DNA of 50,619 nt from Acidimicrobiia bacterium. Lineage in GTDB: Bacteria > Actinomycetota > Acidimicrobiia > Spongiisociales > UBA5794. A program made the translations under genes and the position numbers. Positions 8,742-17,041 of the stretch are shown here, one piece after another. Where the stretch lies: the NCBI GenBank assembly GCA_024762335.1, contig JANTHO010000012.1, positions 1-50,619 of the forward strand. The letters are read 5' to 3'. Under the pieces are notes generated by a model. The model was not told the DNA's origin and did not search any database. It saw only the letters and a list, made by a program, of their open reading frames with translations. Position 1 is the first letter of the stretch. Every line of letters begins with the position of its first letter.

Positions 8742-10343
8742 TCAGCCGGCCGAGACGTCGAACGTTGCGAGGATCGTGTCCAGCGCTTCGAGATCGGCGT
8801 CGGTGACGATCTGAATCTGGACGAACACAACGAACTGCTCGTTCGCTGGGTACGCCTCGAGTTCCACAAACGCGGTGTCGGTGCCGCCGCAGTTCAACCA
8901 GAGGTCGTACGCCCCGGTGTACACCGGATCCTCGTAGTCGTACCGATCGTCGTAGGTGCATTCGTCCGCGAAGCCGGTCGGGTCGAGGAGGTCGCCCGGG
9001 TCGGTCTGATCGAACAGGACCTCCGATGCTCCGAAGAAGACGCCCGGCGTGCTCCAACTGTTGTAGAAGTCGTCGATGCTCGGGGCGGCGATGATCGTAT
9101 TGCCGACCGTCTGGTCGTTGATGACCCATGCTCCGCCGGAGACGTCGGACCACGACGTCGGGACCTGCATGACGAGGAGTCCGTCTTCGTCGGTGACCTG
9201 CGTGTACTCGTAGGCGGGACCGGTATCGGCGGCAACGTCGTCGGCGAACTCGTCGGCGAATGAGAACGCGAGCTGCAGTTCCTCGTCGCCGTTCAGCGTC
9301 CCCGTGAGGACCTCCTGCGTGTCGAACCGGAGGACTTCGACGCTGAGCGGATCACCGGCGTTGTGGCTGCGGAGGATGTCGCAGTAGTCGGCCATCGTTC
9401 CGTCGGCGGCCAGCACGAGACCCTCCATCTTGGTGATGACGTCGCCCCCGGTGATTCCCACGTTCGCGACGGGCGAGCCCGAGGCGACACCGGATACCCA
9501 GATTCCGGAAAGATCTTCGGTGGCGAACGCTTCGCCGTTGACGCCGATCGACGCGACGTCGTTGCCTGCGATGAGATCGTCGATCACCTTCGCCGCCTCG
9601 TTGCGGCTGATGGCGTACTGAATATCGAGATCGCCGATGCCGGCATAGTTGATGCCGACGACGCGGCCGTTCGGGGTGACGAGCGGTCCACCTGAGTTAC
9701 CGGGCAGGATTTGCGCCGTGTGCTCGATGACCGAGTCGACCGAAGCCCACGACGACTCGCCGTCCGCCTTCTCCTTCGAGATGATGCCCTCGGTGAGCGT
9801 GTACTCAGGATCGCCGAGCGGGAAACCGGCCGCATAGACATCGGTGCCGGGGGACAGGTCGCCGTCGTCCCATTCGAGATAAGGGAACCCGGCGCCGTCG
9901 ATGTCGATCACGGCGAGATCGGAGCACTCCGAAACACCGAGGACCTTCGCATTGCGAGGCTCGTCCTCTCCCTCCACGTAGACCTGGAGGAAAGCAGCGC
10001 CGGTAACGACGTGGTTGTTCGTGACGGCGATGCCGGACGGATCAATGATGAAGCCCGAACCCGAACCGGCTGCGTTGTAGATCATTCCCTCCTCAGGATC
10101 GACAAAACTGCCCTCGGCCACGATCCGGACCACCGCACCCTTGACCGCTTTCAAACCGTCGACGGCCCCCGACGCTTCCGTCGTCGTACTGCCGGCCGTC
10201 GTGGTGGTGCTCTCTGCGACCGTGGTTGTGCTCCCGACGGGAGCAGCTGTGGTCGTGGAGTCGTCCGCTCCTGAACTGCAGGCTGCAGCGAAGAGAAGCA
10301 GCGAGAAGACGAGGGCGATCCGGCGCTTCATGGCAGACGACAT
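8742..10343 (-). CDS. HtrA-like serine protease lipoprotein with PDZ-like domain
   Basis: A 533-residue exported protein. A lipoprotein signal ends at Cys22 (LLFAAAC), followed by a Thr-rich linker to residue 60. The trypsin-like S1C domain spans about 65-265 with catalytic His111 (TNNHVV), Asp142 (CSDLAVIDI) and Ser217 (GNSGGP). A PDZ-like region (about 275-350, with GSPVANVGITGGDVI) follows, then about 150 residues with three Cys that I cannot assign. Role: probable degradation or quality control of proteins outside the membrane (family inference). An AAGGAAG motif 5 nt before ATG 10343 supports this start over the second Met. It is divergent from the ppiC-like lipoprotein gene, which would serve the same compartment. 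Confidence 0.88.
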   Translation of the reverse strand: MSSAMKRRIALVFSLLLFAAACSSGADDSTTTAAPVGSTTTVAESTTTTAGSTTTEASGAVDGLKAVKGAVVRIVAEGSFVDPEEGMIYNAAGSGSGFIIDPSGIAVTNNHVVTGAAFLQVYVEGEDEPRNAKVLGVSECSDLAVIDIDGAGFPYLEWDDGDLSPGTDVYAAGFPLGDPEYTLTEGIISKEKADGESSWASVDSVIEHTAQILPGNSGGPLVTPNGRVVGINYAGIGDLDIQYAISRNEAAKVIDDLIAGNDVASIGVNGEAFATEDLSGIWVSGVASGSPVANVGITGGDVITKMEGLVLAADGTMADYCDILRSHNAGDPLSVEVLRFDTQEVLTGTLNGDEELQLAFSFADEFADDVAADTGPAYEYTQVTDEDGLLVMQVPTSWSDVSGGAWVINDQTVGNTIIAAPSIDDFYNSWSTPGVFFGASEVLFDQTDPGDLLDPTGFADECTYDDRYDYEDPVYTGAYDLWLNCGGTDTAFVELEAYPANEQFVVFVQIQIVTDADLEALDTILATFDVSAG

Positions 10344-10460
10344 GCGTTACTTCCTTCTTGGTCGGTGGCCCGCGATGTTAGAGGCACGATTCTCAGGCTC
10401 AGTGCATCGGCCACCGAGTCTCGGCACTTGAGCTTCGCGCGCCGGGTCCGAGCGACCTTC

Positions 10461-10474
10461 TGAGATAATTCTCA
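10461..10474. promoter_or_regulatory. Palindrome in divergent promoter region
   Basis: TGAGA-TAAT-TCTCA, a perfect 5-bp dyad in an AT-rich patch between the divergent protease and PpiC genes. It could be an operator; no cognate regulator is evident. Confidence 0.3.
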
Positions 10475-10507
10475 TCCGGCTTCGACCTGACAAATCGGAT
10501 CGGTCCC

Positions 10508-10513
10508 TAGCCT
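10508..10513 (+). promoter_or_regulatory. -10 box for the PpiC lipoprotein gene
   Basis: TAGCCT; a start near 10520 would give a 25-nt leader carrying the AAAAGGA ribosome-binding site at 10533-10538. Confidence 0.4.
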
Positions 10514-10544
10514 CATGCCCATCGTCTTTCCGAAAAGGATCTCA

Positions 10545-11450
10545 ATGAAACGCCTGCTTGTCCTGATCGCCGCCCTCGCACTCGGCCTCGCCGCCTGCGG
10601 AGGCTCGTCCGCCCCGGCCGCGACCGTCAACGGCACCGAAATCACCGTGGACGACGTCAACGGTCTGTTCTACACGGTCGAAGAGGACTTCACCCCCGAG
10701 CAGATGGCCACCTACCTGGGCACACTCGTGCAATGGACGGCCGTCGAACAGCATGCCGAGAATGATCTCGGATTCGTTCCGACCGATGAAGCACTCGACG
10801 CCGAGGTCGACTCGATCCTGCTCGATTCCGGTTTCACCGGCGACCTCGAGACGTTCCTCGAACAGCAGAACGTGTCCGAAGAGGGGCTACGAAGCTACGC
10901 GGCGCAACTCCTCATCGAAGACGCAGCATCCGAGTCGCTGGCCGACACGGTCCCGAAGCCGACCGAAGCCGACGCCCAGGCCGCGATCGACGCCGATCCA
11001 CTGCAGTTTGCACAGGTCTGCGCATCGCACATCCTCGTCGCAACCGAGGAAGAAGCACAGGCGGTCCAAGCCCGCTTGGACGCCGGCGAGGACTTCGCCG
11101 CCGTCGCTGCCGAGGTTTCGCTCGATACGGGGAGCGGTGCCAACGGGGGATCGCTCGGATGCGCTGCTCCGGCCCAGTACGTTCCGGAGTTCGCCCAGGC
11201 CACGATGGATGCCGAGATCGGCGTCGTCACCGAACCCGTCGAAACCCAGTTCGGATTCCACCTGATCCGCGTTGACGATCGCACGATCGCGACCGTCGAA
11301 GAGGTTCAATCGCTCCTGGAGGATCAGGCGGTCTTCGCCGCCGTTGATGCCTGGTTGCTCGACGGGATTACGAGCGCCGACGTCACCGTCGACGAGCAGT
11401 ACGGGACCTGGCAGACCGACCCGACGCCGCAACTCCTTCCGCCTGCCTGA
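10545..11450 (+). CDS. PpiC-type peptidyl-prolyl isomerase lipoprotein
   Basis: A 301-residue exported foldase. The lipoprotein signal ends at Cys18 (LGLAAC). A SurA/PrsA-like N-terminal helical region (about 25-150) precedes the parvulin domain (about 160-255), with the characteristic ASHILVATEEEAQ, GGSLGC and FGFHLIRVDDR motifs. It should catalyse prolyl isomerisation of secreted proteins at the outer face of the membrane. An AAAAGGA motif 6 nt before ATG 10545 and the signal peptide show that the ATG 30 nt upstream is not the start. Divergent from the HtrA-like protease. Confidence 0.9.
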   Translation: MKRLLVLIAALALGLAACGGSSAPAATVNGTEITVDDVNGLFYTVEEDFTPEQMATYLGTLVQWTAVEQHAENDLGFVPTDEALDAEVDSILLDSGFTGDLETFLEQQNVSEEGLRSYAAQLLIEDAASESLADTVPKPTEADAQAAIDADPLQFAQVCASHILVATEEEAQAVQARLDAGEDFAAVAAEVSLDTGSGANGGSLGCAAPAQYVPEFAQATMDAEIGVVTEPVETQFGFHLIRVDDRTIATVEEVQSLLEDQAVFAAVDAWLLDGITSADVTVDEQYGTWQTDPTPQLLPPA

Positions 11451-11492
11451 TCCGGCGACGGTACCCGCTCCGCATGACCGATACGTGACGAT

Positions 11493-12653
11493 GTGAACCG
11501 ACGCAATCGCCTGTTCGCGGTGATGGTGTCGAGCTTCGTCCTGCTCGGAATGCCGATGGCCGCGATGGGTGTGGCGTGGCCGTCCGCTGCGGATGACCTC
11601 GGCCGTTCGCTCGGTGAACTCGGACTGGTCACGCTGGCGTACGGTGCCGGATACACGGCGTCGACGCTTGCGAGCGGAGAGCTCACGCACCGCTTCGCTA
11701 TTGGACCACTGCTCAAGATTGCCGCGTTGGTCGCCGCGGGAAGCCTCGCGGTGCTGGCCGCTACATCGCTGTGGCCGGTGTATCTGCTGTCTGTGCTGCT
11801 ACTCGGCATCGCCGGCGGGACGTTGGATTCCGGGGTGAACTCGTATGTGGCCGTGAACCGCGATGCCCGATCGATGGGCATCATCCACACCGGATTCGGT
11901 GTCGGCTCGGCGATCGGTCCCTTGCTCATCACGATGCTCCTCGCTTTGGGCGCATCTTGGAGACTCGCCTTCGGGGCTCTCGCCGTCGCGGACCTGATTC
12001 TCGCGGCCGGTTTCATCGCGACCGTCGGTGTGCTCGGCGGTCCCGAACGACCTACAGGCGATCGACCGTCGCTCGGGCCGAACGGGCAGATCATGGCGCT
12101 CTCGGTTGCCGTCTTCTTCTTCTACGCCGGAGTCGCGGCGGGAACGGGCGCATGGGCATTCAGCTTCCTCACGGAAGGTCGGGGGGTCGACGCGACGGTT
12201 GCCGGCGTGGCCGTGGCCGGCTACTGGATGCTCCTGACCGCGGCACGTGCCGCTCTGGGCGTTCTGGGCGATCGGATTGATGCGGCGCGTGCATTGACGA
12301 TCTCCGGCATCGCCACAGCAGCAATCCTGGCCGTCGCCTGGATCGTGCCGGTGCACTGGATTGCTGTCACGGCGATCGCCGTATCGGGCTTGGCCCACGG
12401 ATCCGTCTTCCCTCTCGAGATGGTCTTGACGGCGCGCCGCTTCGGTGACGAGTACACGCCCTGGGCGGTGGGATACGAGATAGCGGGAGCGAATGTCGGT
12501 GTCGCTCTTCTCACCGGAGGCATCGGGTTGTTCGTGGCGTGGTGGGGGGCCGGAGCTATCGCTCCCGGACTGTTCGTACTCGCCTTGCTGCTGCTGATCT
12601 CGCTCGAGGCCCTCAGGATCCGTTCGGATCGCCCGCTCCTCGAACCCCGGTGA
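11493..12653 (+). CDS. MFS transporter
   Basis: A 386-residue polytopic membrane protein with about twelve hydrophobic segments and a short central loop near residues 185-200, as in small major facilitator superfamily carriers. The pattern (MPMAAMGVAWPSAADDLG; GTLDSGVNSYVAVN; GFGVGSAIGPLL) resembles the subgroup of FucP/YbjJ-like sugar or unknown-substrate carriers. Substrate cannot be assigned. GTG 11493 is used because the hydrophobic helix begins just after it. It follows the ppiC-like gene by 42 nt in the same direction. Confidence 0.85.
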   Translation: MNRRNRLFAVMVSSFVLLGMPMAAMGVAWPSAADDLGRSLGELGLVTLAYGAGYTASTLASGELTHRFAIGPLLKIAALVAAGSLAVLAATSLWPVYLLSVLLLGIAGGTLDSGVNSYVAVNRDARSMGIIHTGFGVGSAIGPLLITMLLALGASWRLAFGALAVADLILAAGFIATVGVLGGPERPTGDRPSLGPNGQIMALSVAVFFFYAGVAAGTGAWAFSFLTEGRGVDATVAGVAVAGYWMLLTAARAALGVLGDRIDAARALTISGIATAAILAVAWIVPVHWIAVTAIAVSGLAHGSVFPLEMVLTARRFGDEYTPWAVGYEIAGANVGVALLTGGIGLFVAWWGAGAIAPGLFVLALLLLISLEALRIRSDRPLLEPR

Positions 12654-12762
12654 GGAGTTACACGGCCGGACAGTACCCCGGTCGCGTCGAGGACGACCCG
12701 ATGGGGGATGCAACCATGAAGGGGGGCGAGCCGACCGATGTGGCCGGCCGTTGATACTGCGC

Positions 12763-13308
12763 TCAGTTGCCCCGGCCGATGCCGGCACGGAACTCGGCGA
12801 AGATGTCTCGGCACTGCTCGTCGGCGGCGATGAAGTCCGGATCGGTTGGATCGAACGGAAGCTCACCGCCCTGCATGAGTGTGGCCAAGTCCAGACGATC
12901 GGGCATGTCACTGAAACCGTTGTCTCTCATGCATGCGGCGTATTCGAGGAAGGTGTCGTTGAACTCCGCCGTGTTGAAGTCCGGGAGACCGAGCACGACA
13001 CCTTCGAGGAGGCCACGGCAGGACTCCCCGGCTTCGAAAAGGGCGTCGCGGTCCACGGCTTCGGGGTCTTCGAATTCGAATCTCGGGTACCCGTCCTCGT
13101 CGACGACGGGATCGGGGAAGTCGACCCCCTCATCACGCATGCACTGGCTGAATTCGATGAGCGCCTGTTCGTCGCTCGTCGGCGACGTGGTCGACGTGGT
13201 CGACTCCTGATCGACAGTCGTCAGCGACGCCACTCCGGTGTCGTCCGCGCTGCTGCAGGCCGCGGCGATGACGGCGAATGCGAACACGATGATGGTGAGG
13301 CGACGCAT
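12763..13308 (-). CDS. Small lipoprotein with duplicated CMR...C motif
   Basis: A 181-residue predicted lipoprotein: signal ending AVIAAAC near residue 18, a Thr/Ser linker, then two related units. Each has a CMRD(E/N)G motif (about residues 56 and 124) followed 30-40 residues later by a single Cys in a Cys-Arg context (CRGLL, CRDIF). The protein is acidic with many Asp-Pro pairs. Lipoproteins carrying such CMR motifs are common in actinobacteria, often of unknown function. A GGAG motif 6 nt upstream supports the start. Convergent with the MFS gene. Confidence 0.75.
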   Translation of the reverse strand: MRRLTIIVFAFAVIAAACSSADDTGVASLTTVDQESTTSTTSPTSDEQALIEFSQCMRDEGVDFPDPVVDEDGYPRFEFEDPEAVDRDALFEAGESCRGLLEGVVLGLPDFNTAEFNDTFLEYAACMRDNGFSDMPDRLDLATLMQGGELPFDPTDPDFIAADEQCRDIFAEFRAGIGRGN

Positions 13309-13593
13309 GGTTCTGCTCCAGCTTGCTCCCCTTCACGGTATCGCGCAGAGCAGATACTGGACACCGTCGTGACGCAGCAAAGCCCCTGACGGGGCGCATG
13401 GTTCCAGATCACCTCGATGGGTGCGGGTCTATGGACCCGGTGCTTCGCGCCGCAGGGGCTCTGCTGTCAACGACTCAATCGTCGCGCATCCGAATCGGAG
13501 TGTCCAGGACCATTGGTCCTTTGATCCGGTCGATCGTGCGTCAGGGTAGGGGTCGCCGTCCGGATGGAATGGTGACCGTTGGGTAGGCTCTCG
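13309..13593. other. Intergenic region with three small perfect hairpins
   Basis: Between the divergent lipoprotein and glgX genes. GCCCC/GGGGC (13382-13395), CGGGTC/GACCCG (13424-13439) and AGGACC/GGTCCT (13506-13520) each have loops of 3-4 nt. No gene is seen. They could be part of a structured leader or small RNA, or be chance in high-GC DNA. Confidence 0.4.
13584..13589 (+). promoter_or_regulatory. -10-like box next to the glgX start
   Basis: TAGGCT only 4 nt before the ATG at 13594; no Shine-Dalgarno present. The spacing is shorter than in other leaderless candidates here. Confidence 0.3.
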
Positions 13594-15669
13594 ATGAACG
13601 GTGAGAGGACGGGATCGGTGGACGACTGGATCGCCAAGGAGGGCTACCCGGGTCGGGGAGGGGCCACCCACTTGGAGGGGCTCGACGCCGTCAACTTCGC
13701 GATCTACTCGAAGCATGCCACGTCGGTCCGTCTCAACCTGTACCGGCACGAAGACGTATCGGTGCCGTATTTCACCTACGACTTTGACCCGATCTCGAAC
13801 AAGACCGGGCGGATCTGGCACTGTGTCATTCCAGCCGCGATCGTGGAACAGGGCTCGTACTACGCATACACGATCGATGGTCCGTTCGATCCATTCCGCG
13901 GTCTGCGCTTCGATCATGACAAGGTCCTTCTCGATCCCTACGCGAAGGCCGTCTACTTCCCGCCGGGTTTCGATCGGGATGCTGCTCGCACCGCGGGTTC
14001 GAATGCGGGGAGGGCTCCGCTCGGCGTGCTCTGCTGCACACGTCCCCAATACCAGTGGATCGGGGATCGGCGGCCGAGGATGCACGGACACGACCTCGTT
14101 ATCTACGAGGCCCATGTGCGTCACTTCACACGCGACGCCTCCTCCGGCGTTCCCGAAGGTCGCCGTGGCACGTACGCCGGATTCATCGACAAGATCCCCT
14201 ATCTCCGGGAACTCGGTGTGACGGCCGTCGAGTTGATGCCCGTGTTCCAGGCCGATCCGCAGGAGGGTTCGACCTGGGGGTATATGACGCTCGCCTTCTT
14301 CGCATTGCACGGCCAGTATGCGCGATCGGCCGACGTCGGTGAACAGCTCGACGAGTTCCGCGACCTCGTGAAAGCGTTGCATGCGGCCGACATCGAGGTG
14401 CTGCTCGACGTCGTCTACAACCACACCACGGAGGGCGATCACACAGGACCGACGTATTCGCAACGCGGCATCGACAACACGACCTACTACCTGCTGGAGG
14501 AAGACCGCAGGTACTACCGGAACGACACCGGCACCGGCAACATGATCAGAACCGACAACTGGTTCGTTCGGACGTTCATCCTGGACAGCCTTCGCTACTG
14601 GGTTTCCGAGATGCATGTCGACGGCTTCCGCTTCGACCTCGCCTCGATCTTCACGAGGAGGGGAGACGGTTCGATCAACCTCGAGGATCCGCCCATCATC
14701 TCCGCCATCCGTGCCGATCCGACGTTGCGGGATGTGCGGCTGATCGCGGAGGCCTGGGATCTCGGCACGTATCAGCTCGGGAAGGCGTTCCCCGGCGTCT
14801 ACTGGACTCAGTGGAACGGAAAGTTCCGCGATGACGTGCGGAGCTTCGTTCGCGGCGATGAAGCCACGGTGCCGGCCCTGATGCGTCGAATCTACGGTAG
14901 CGACGATCTTTTCCCGGACACCCTTCCGGACTCGTATCGTCCGTACCAGGGGGTGAACTTCGTCACGGCCCACGACGGTTTCACGCTCTACGACCTCGTC
15001 TCCTACAACGAGAAACACAACGAGGCGAACGGGCACGACAACGCCGACGGCACGGACGACAACCGATCGTGGAACTGCGGGTGGGAGGGCGACGTCGATG
15101 TGCCAGAAGAGGTGGTGGCGCTTCGGCGTCGCCAGGCGAAGAACTTCGCAGCGATCCTGATGCTCTCGAACGGTGTCCCGATGTTCCGGATGGGCGACGA
15201 GTTCCTTCACACCCAGGGCGGCAACAACAACCCCTACAACCAGGACAACGAGACGACGTGGCTCGACTGGTCACGCGCCGATGAGTTCGCTGATGTGCAC
15301 CGGTTCTTCCGGAAGATGATCGAATTCCGCAGGGCCCATCCGTCGATCGGACGCAGCACGTTCTGGCGCGACGATGTGACCTGGTTCGGCGCCGAAGGCC
15401 CTCCGGATCTGTCCGACCATTCGCACAGCATCGCCTACCTGCTGAGCGGCGCATCGGAAGGTGACGATGATCTCTACGTGATGCTCAACGCGTGGACGGA
15501 ATCGATTCCGTTCGCCATCCAGTCACCGGGGGATTGGCGACGAGTCGTCGACACGGCGCTGGAGCCGCCGGACGACGTGGCCGAGGATCTCGTCGGGAAT
15601 CCGGTGGGTTCGCCGATCTACACGGTGGGGGCCCGGTCGATCGTCGTCCTCGTTCGAGCATCGGACTGA
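13594..15669 (+). CDS. glgX: Glycogen debranching enzyme GlgX
   Basis: A 691-residue GH13 enzyme that hydrolyses alpha-1,6 branches of limit dextrins during glycogen use. An N-terminal CBM48-like domain (about 15-130; GATHLEGLDAVNFAIYSKHA) precedes the catalytic barrel. GH13 motifs are visible: DVVYNHT, DGFRFDLAS (nucleophile Asp), IAEAWD (acid Glu) and VTAHDGFTLYDL. The GlgX-type tail with NGVPMFRMGDEF and NNPYNQDNE is complete. ATG 13594 is chosen over an upstream TTG because the latter has no support. The neighbours are unrelated to glycogen metabolism. Confidence 0.93.
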   Translation: MNGERTGSVDDWIAKEGYPGRGGATHLEGLDAVNFAIYSKHATSVRLNLYRHEDVSVPYFTYDFDPISNKTGRIWHCVIPAAIVEQGSYYAYTIDGPFDPFRGLRFDHDKVLLDPYAKAVYFPPGFDRDAARTAGSNAGRAPLGVLCCTRPQYQWIGDRRPRMHGHDLVIYEAHVRHFTRDASSGVPEGRRGTYAGFIDKIPYLRELGVTAVELMPVFQADPQEGSTWGYMTLAFFALHGQYARSADVGEQLDEFRDLVKALHAADIEVLLDVVYNHTTEGDHTGPTYSQRGIDNTTYYLLEEDRRYYRNDTGTGNMIRTDNWFVRTFILDSLRYWVSEMHVDGFRFDLASIFTRRGDGSINLEDPPIISAIRADPTLRDVRLIAEAWDLGTYQLGKAFPGVYWTQWNGKFRDDVRSFVRGDEATVPALMRRIYGSDDLFPDTLPDSYRPYQGVNFVTAHDGFTLYDLVSYNEKHNEANGHDNADGTDDNRSWNCGWEGDVDVPEEVVALRRRQAKNFAAILMLSNGVPMFRMGDEFLHTQGGNNNPYNQDNETTWLDWSRADEFADVHRFFRKMIEFRRAHPSIGRSTFWRDDVTWFGAEGPPDLSDHSHSIAYLLSGASEGDDDLYVMLNAWTESIPFAIQSPGDWRRVVDTALEPPDDVAEDLVGNPVGSPIYTVGARSIVVLVRASD

Positions 15670-15693
15670 GTCCGGCGAGGATCCGGCGTTCGT

Positions 15694-16026
15694 CTACAAG
15701 TCGCCCTGGATCTCGCGAAGGAACTCATCGACCGCTCGATTGCCGATCGTCTCACCGTACCGCTTGTCGAGCAGTTCGCGGAGGTGCTGGATGACCATCT
15801 CGCGCTCGTCATTTTCGGATTTGGTCGATACAGGGAGAACCTGCGCCCCGTCGATCCACGGTTTCGATTCAGATCCCCAGGGAACGAGGACCAGCCAGGA
15901 CCACACGGTGTTCCGTCCGGAAACCGCCGTCTTGCGGATGAGGCCGACGCAGGAGTAGGGAAGGGGCGTCCAGCCCATCGTTCGGATGAGATCGCGGCCG
16001 TCGGGCATGGATGCAGCGTCGTCCAT
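15694..16026 (-). CDS. Hypothetical 110-residue protein
   Basis: Not recognised. The N-terminal half has hydrophobic and aromatic residues (TVWSWLVLVPWG) with one Cys; the C-terminal 45 residues are a charged helix (MVIQHLRELLDKRYGE) ending in IQGDL. A GAGGA ribosome-binding site 2-3 nt before ATG 16026 supports it as real. It is convergent with glgX, ending 24 nt from it, and soluble as far as can be seen. Confidence 0.6.
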   Translation of the reverse strand: MDDAASMPDGRDLIRTMGWTPLPYSCVGLIRKTAVSGRNTVWSWLVLVPWGSESKPWIDGAQVLPVSTKSENDEREMVIQHLRELLDKRYGETIGNRAVDEFLREIQGDL

Positions 16027-16372
16027 CGGTCCTCACTTCAGTCGGGAAGTCGACACGCTAACGCCCACGGAGATCAACGGAACGAAGCCGACCGGCACGC
16101 GGAAGACGGGGCGGCAATGTCGCCCCGTCCACAGCGGAGAGTTGGCGCCGTTCGGAGTCAGACTCGCCGTCCGCTCCCCCCGTCCCGGATGATGTTTCCG
16201 GGTCGCAGCGGCTTCGAATCTGATCCGGTTGGTCAGATCTCTCGACAGAATCATGATGCGCCATCCGAGAGGAACCCGCTATCGGGGTTCACCCCGATGT
16301 GCCCTGCGAACCCAGGGCTCGTAGGTGCGTATAGGTGCTTCTACAGCCCGGCGTTCGCAGGTGCTCGGACCG
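16027..16372. other. Intergenic region with strong hairpins
   Basis: No gene is seen in these 346 nt. Three inverted repeats stand out: GACGGGGCG/CGCCCCGTC (16105-16129, 9 bp perfect), ATCGGGG/CCCCGAT (16281-16298, 4-nt loop) and an interrupted stem at 16305-16359 (TGCGAAC/GTTCGCA, GGGCT/AGCCC, GTAG/CTAC). They lie just past the response-regulator stop and may end its transcript. The last stem begins with GAACCCAGGGCTC (16308-16320), one base off the dyad in the large palindromes elsewhere in the window. Confidence 0.55.
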
Positions 16373-17041
16373 TCAATCAGACGAGGTGCGCCGGCCGGTG
16401 TCTTCGGGACGCACGAAACCGGTGTCGTACGCCAGGGTCGACAGTTCGTGGCGACTGGCAACCCCGAGTTTGTCGAAGATGTGACGCATGTGCGTTTCGA
16501 GCGTCTTCACCGAGATTTGCATGCGCGACGCAGTCTCCCGATAGGTATACCCGCGTGCGATGAGGCTCACGACCTCCCGCTCCCTCGGGGTGAGCTTTTC
16601 GATCCCTGCCGCTTCGGCGATCCCCTCATCGATGTCGAGCAGGTACCCGGCAACATCGGGAGAAACGGGCCGCTGCCCAGCCGCTGCGGCAGCGACGAGG
16701 TTGGGAAGGTCGGGGCCGAACGTCGCTTTCGTCACGTAGCCGTCGACACCGGCTCTGAGCAGGCGTACGACATCCTCGCGTGCTGCCGAGACGGTGAATG
16801 CCAGGAATCGGATCGATGGATGACAGCGATGCACCCCTTCGACGACCGAGGCGCCGCCGCCCCCCGGGAGACGCACGTCCAGCAGCACTACATCGGGAAC
16901 GCGATTGCAGATCATTTCGATCGCATCCATGGCGTTGTCCGCTTCGCCGACGATGTCGAACCGATCTTCGAGATAGTGCCGGGCCCCGGCCCGGGCGACG
17001 TCGTGGTCGTCGACAAGGAAGACGCGAAGTGGCTGGGTCAT
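16373..17041 (-). CDS. NarL/LuxR-family response regulator
   Basis: A 222-residue transcription regulator. The receiver domain (about 4-120) shows the acidic pocket DD at 11-12 and phospho-acceptor Asp55 (VVLLDVRLPGG), plus TVSA and YVTKATF. A LuxR-type helix-turn-helix (about 150-210) has the signature LTPREREVVSLIARGYTYRE and KTLETHMRHIFDKL. Its ATG overlaps the stop of the histidine kinase (ATGA, 17038-17041), so the pair is co-translated. The frame remains open far upstream but that part is the antisense-like shadow of the kinase frame. Targets unknown. Confidence 0.92.
   Translation of the reverse strand: MTQPLRVFLVDDHDVARAGARHYLEDRFDIVGEADNAMDAIEMICNRVPDVVLLDVRLPGGGGASVVEGVHRCHPSIRFLAFTVSAAREDVVRLLRAGVDGYVTKATFGPDLPNLVAAAAAGQRPVSPDVAGYLLDIDEGIAEAAGIEKLTPREREVVSLIARGYTYRETASRMQISVKTLETHMRHIFDKLGVASRHELSTLAYDTGFVRPEDTGRRTSSD

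Noticed and set aside
13429-15210. Long 593-codon open frame opposite glgX
   Set aside because: It mirrors the GlgX coding strand, has no recognisable fold, and reflects high GC in third positions; GlgX motifs are complete on the plus strand.
16301-16362. Possible tRNA in the region after the response regulator
   Set aside because: A stem-loop exists but no cloverleaf, T-arm GGTTC at the right spacing, or CCA-adjacent acceptor could be drawn.
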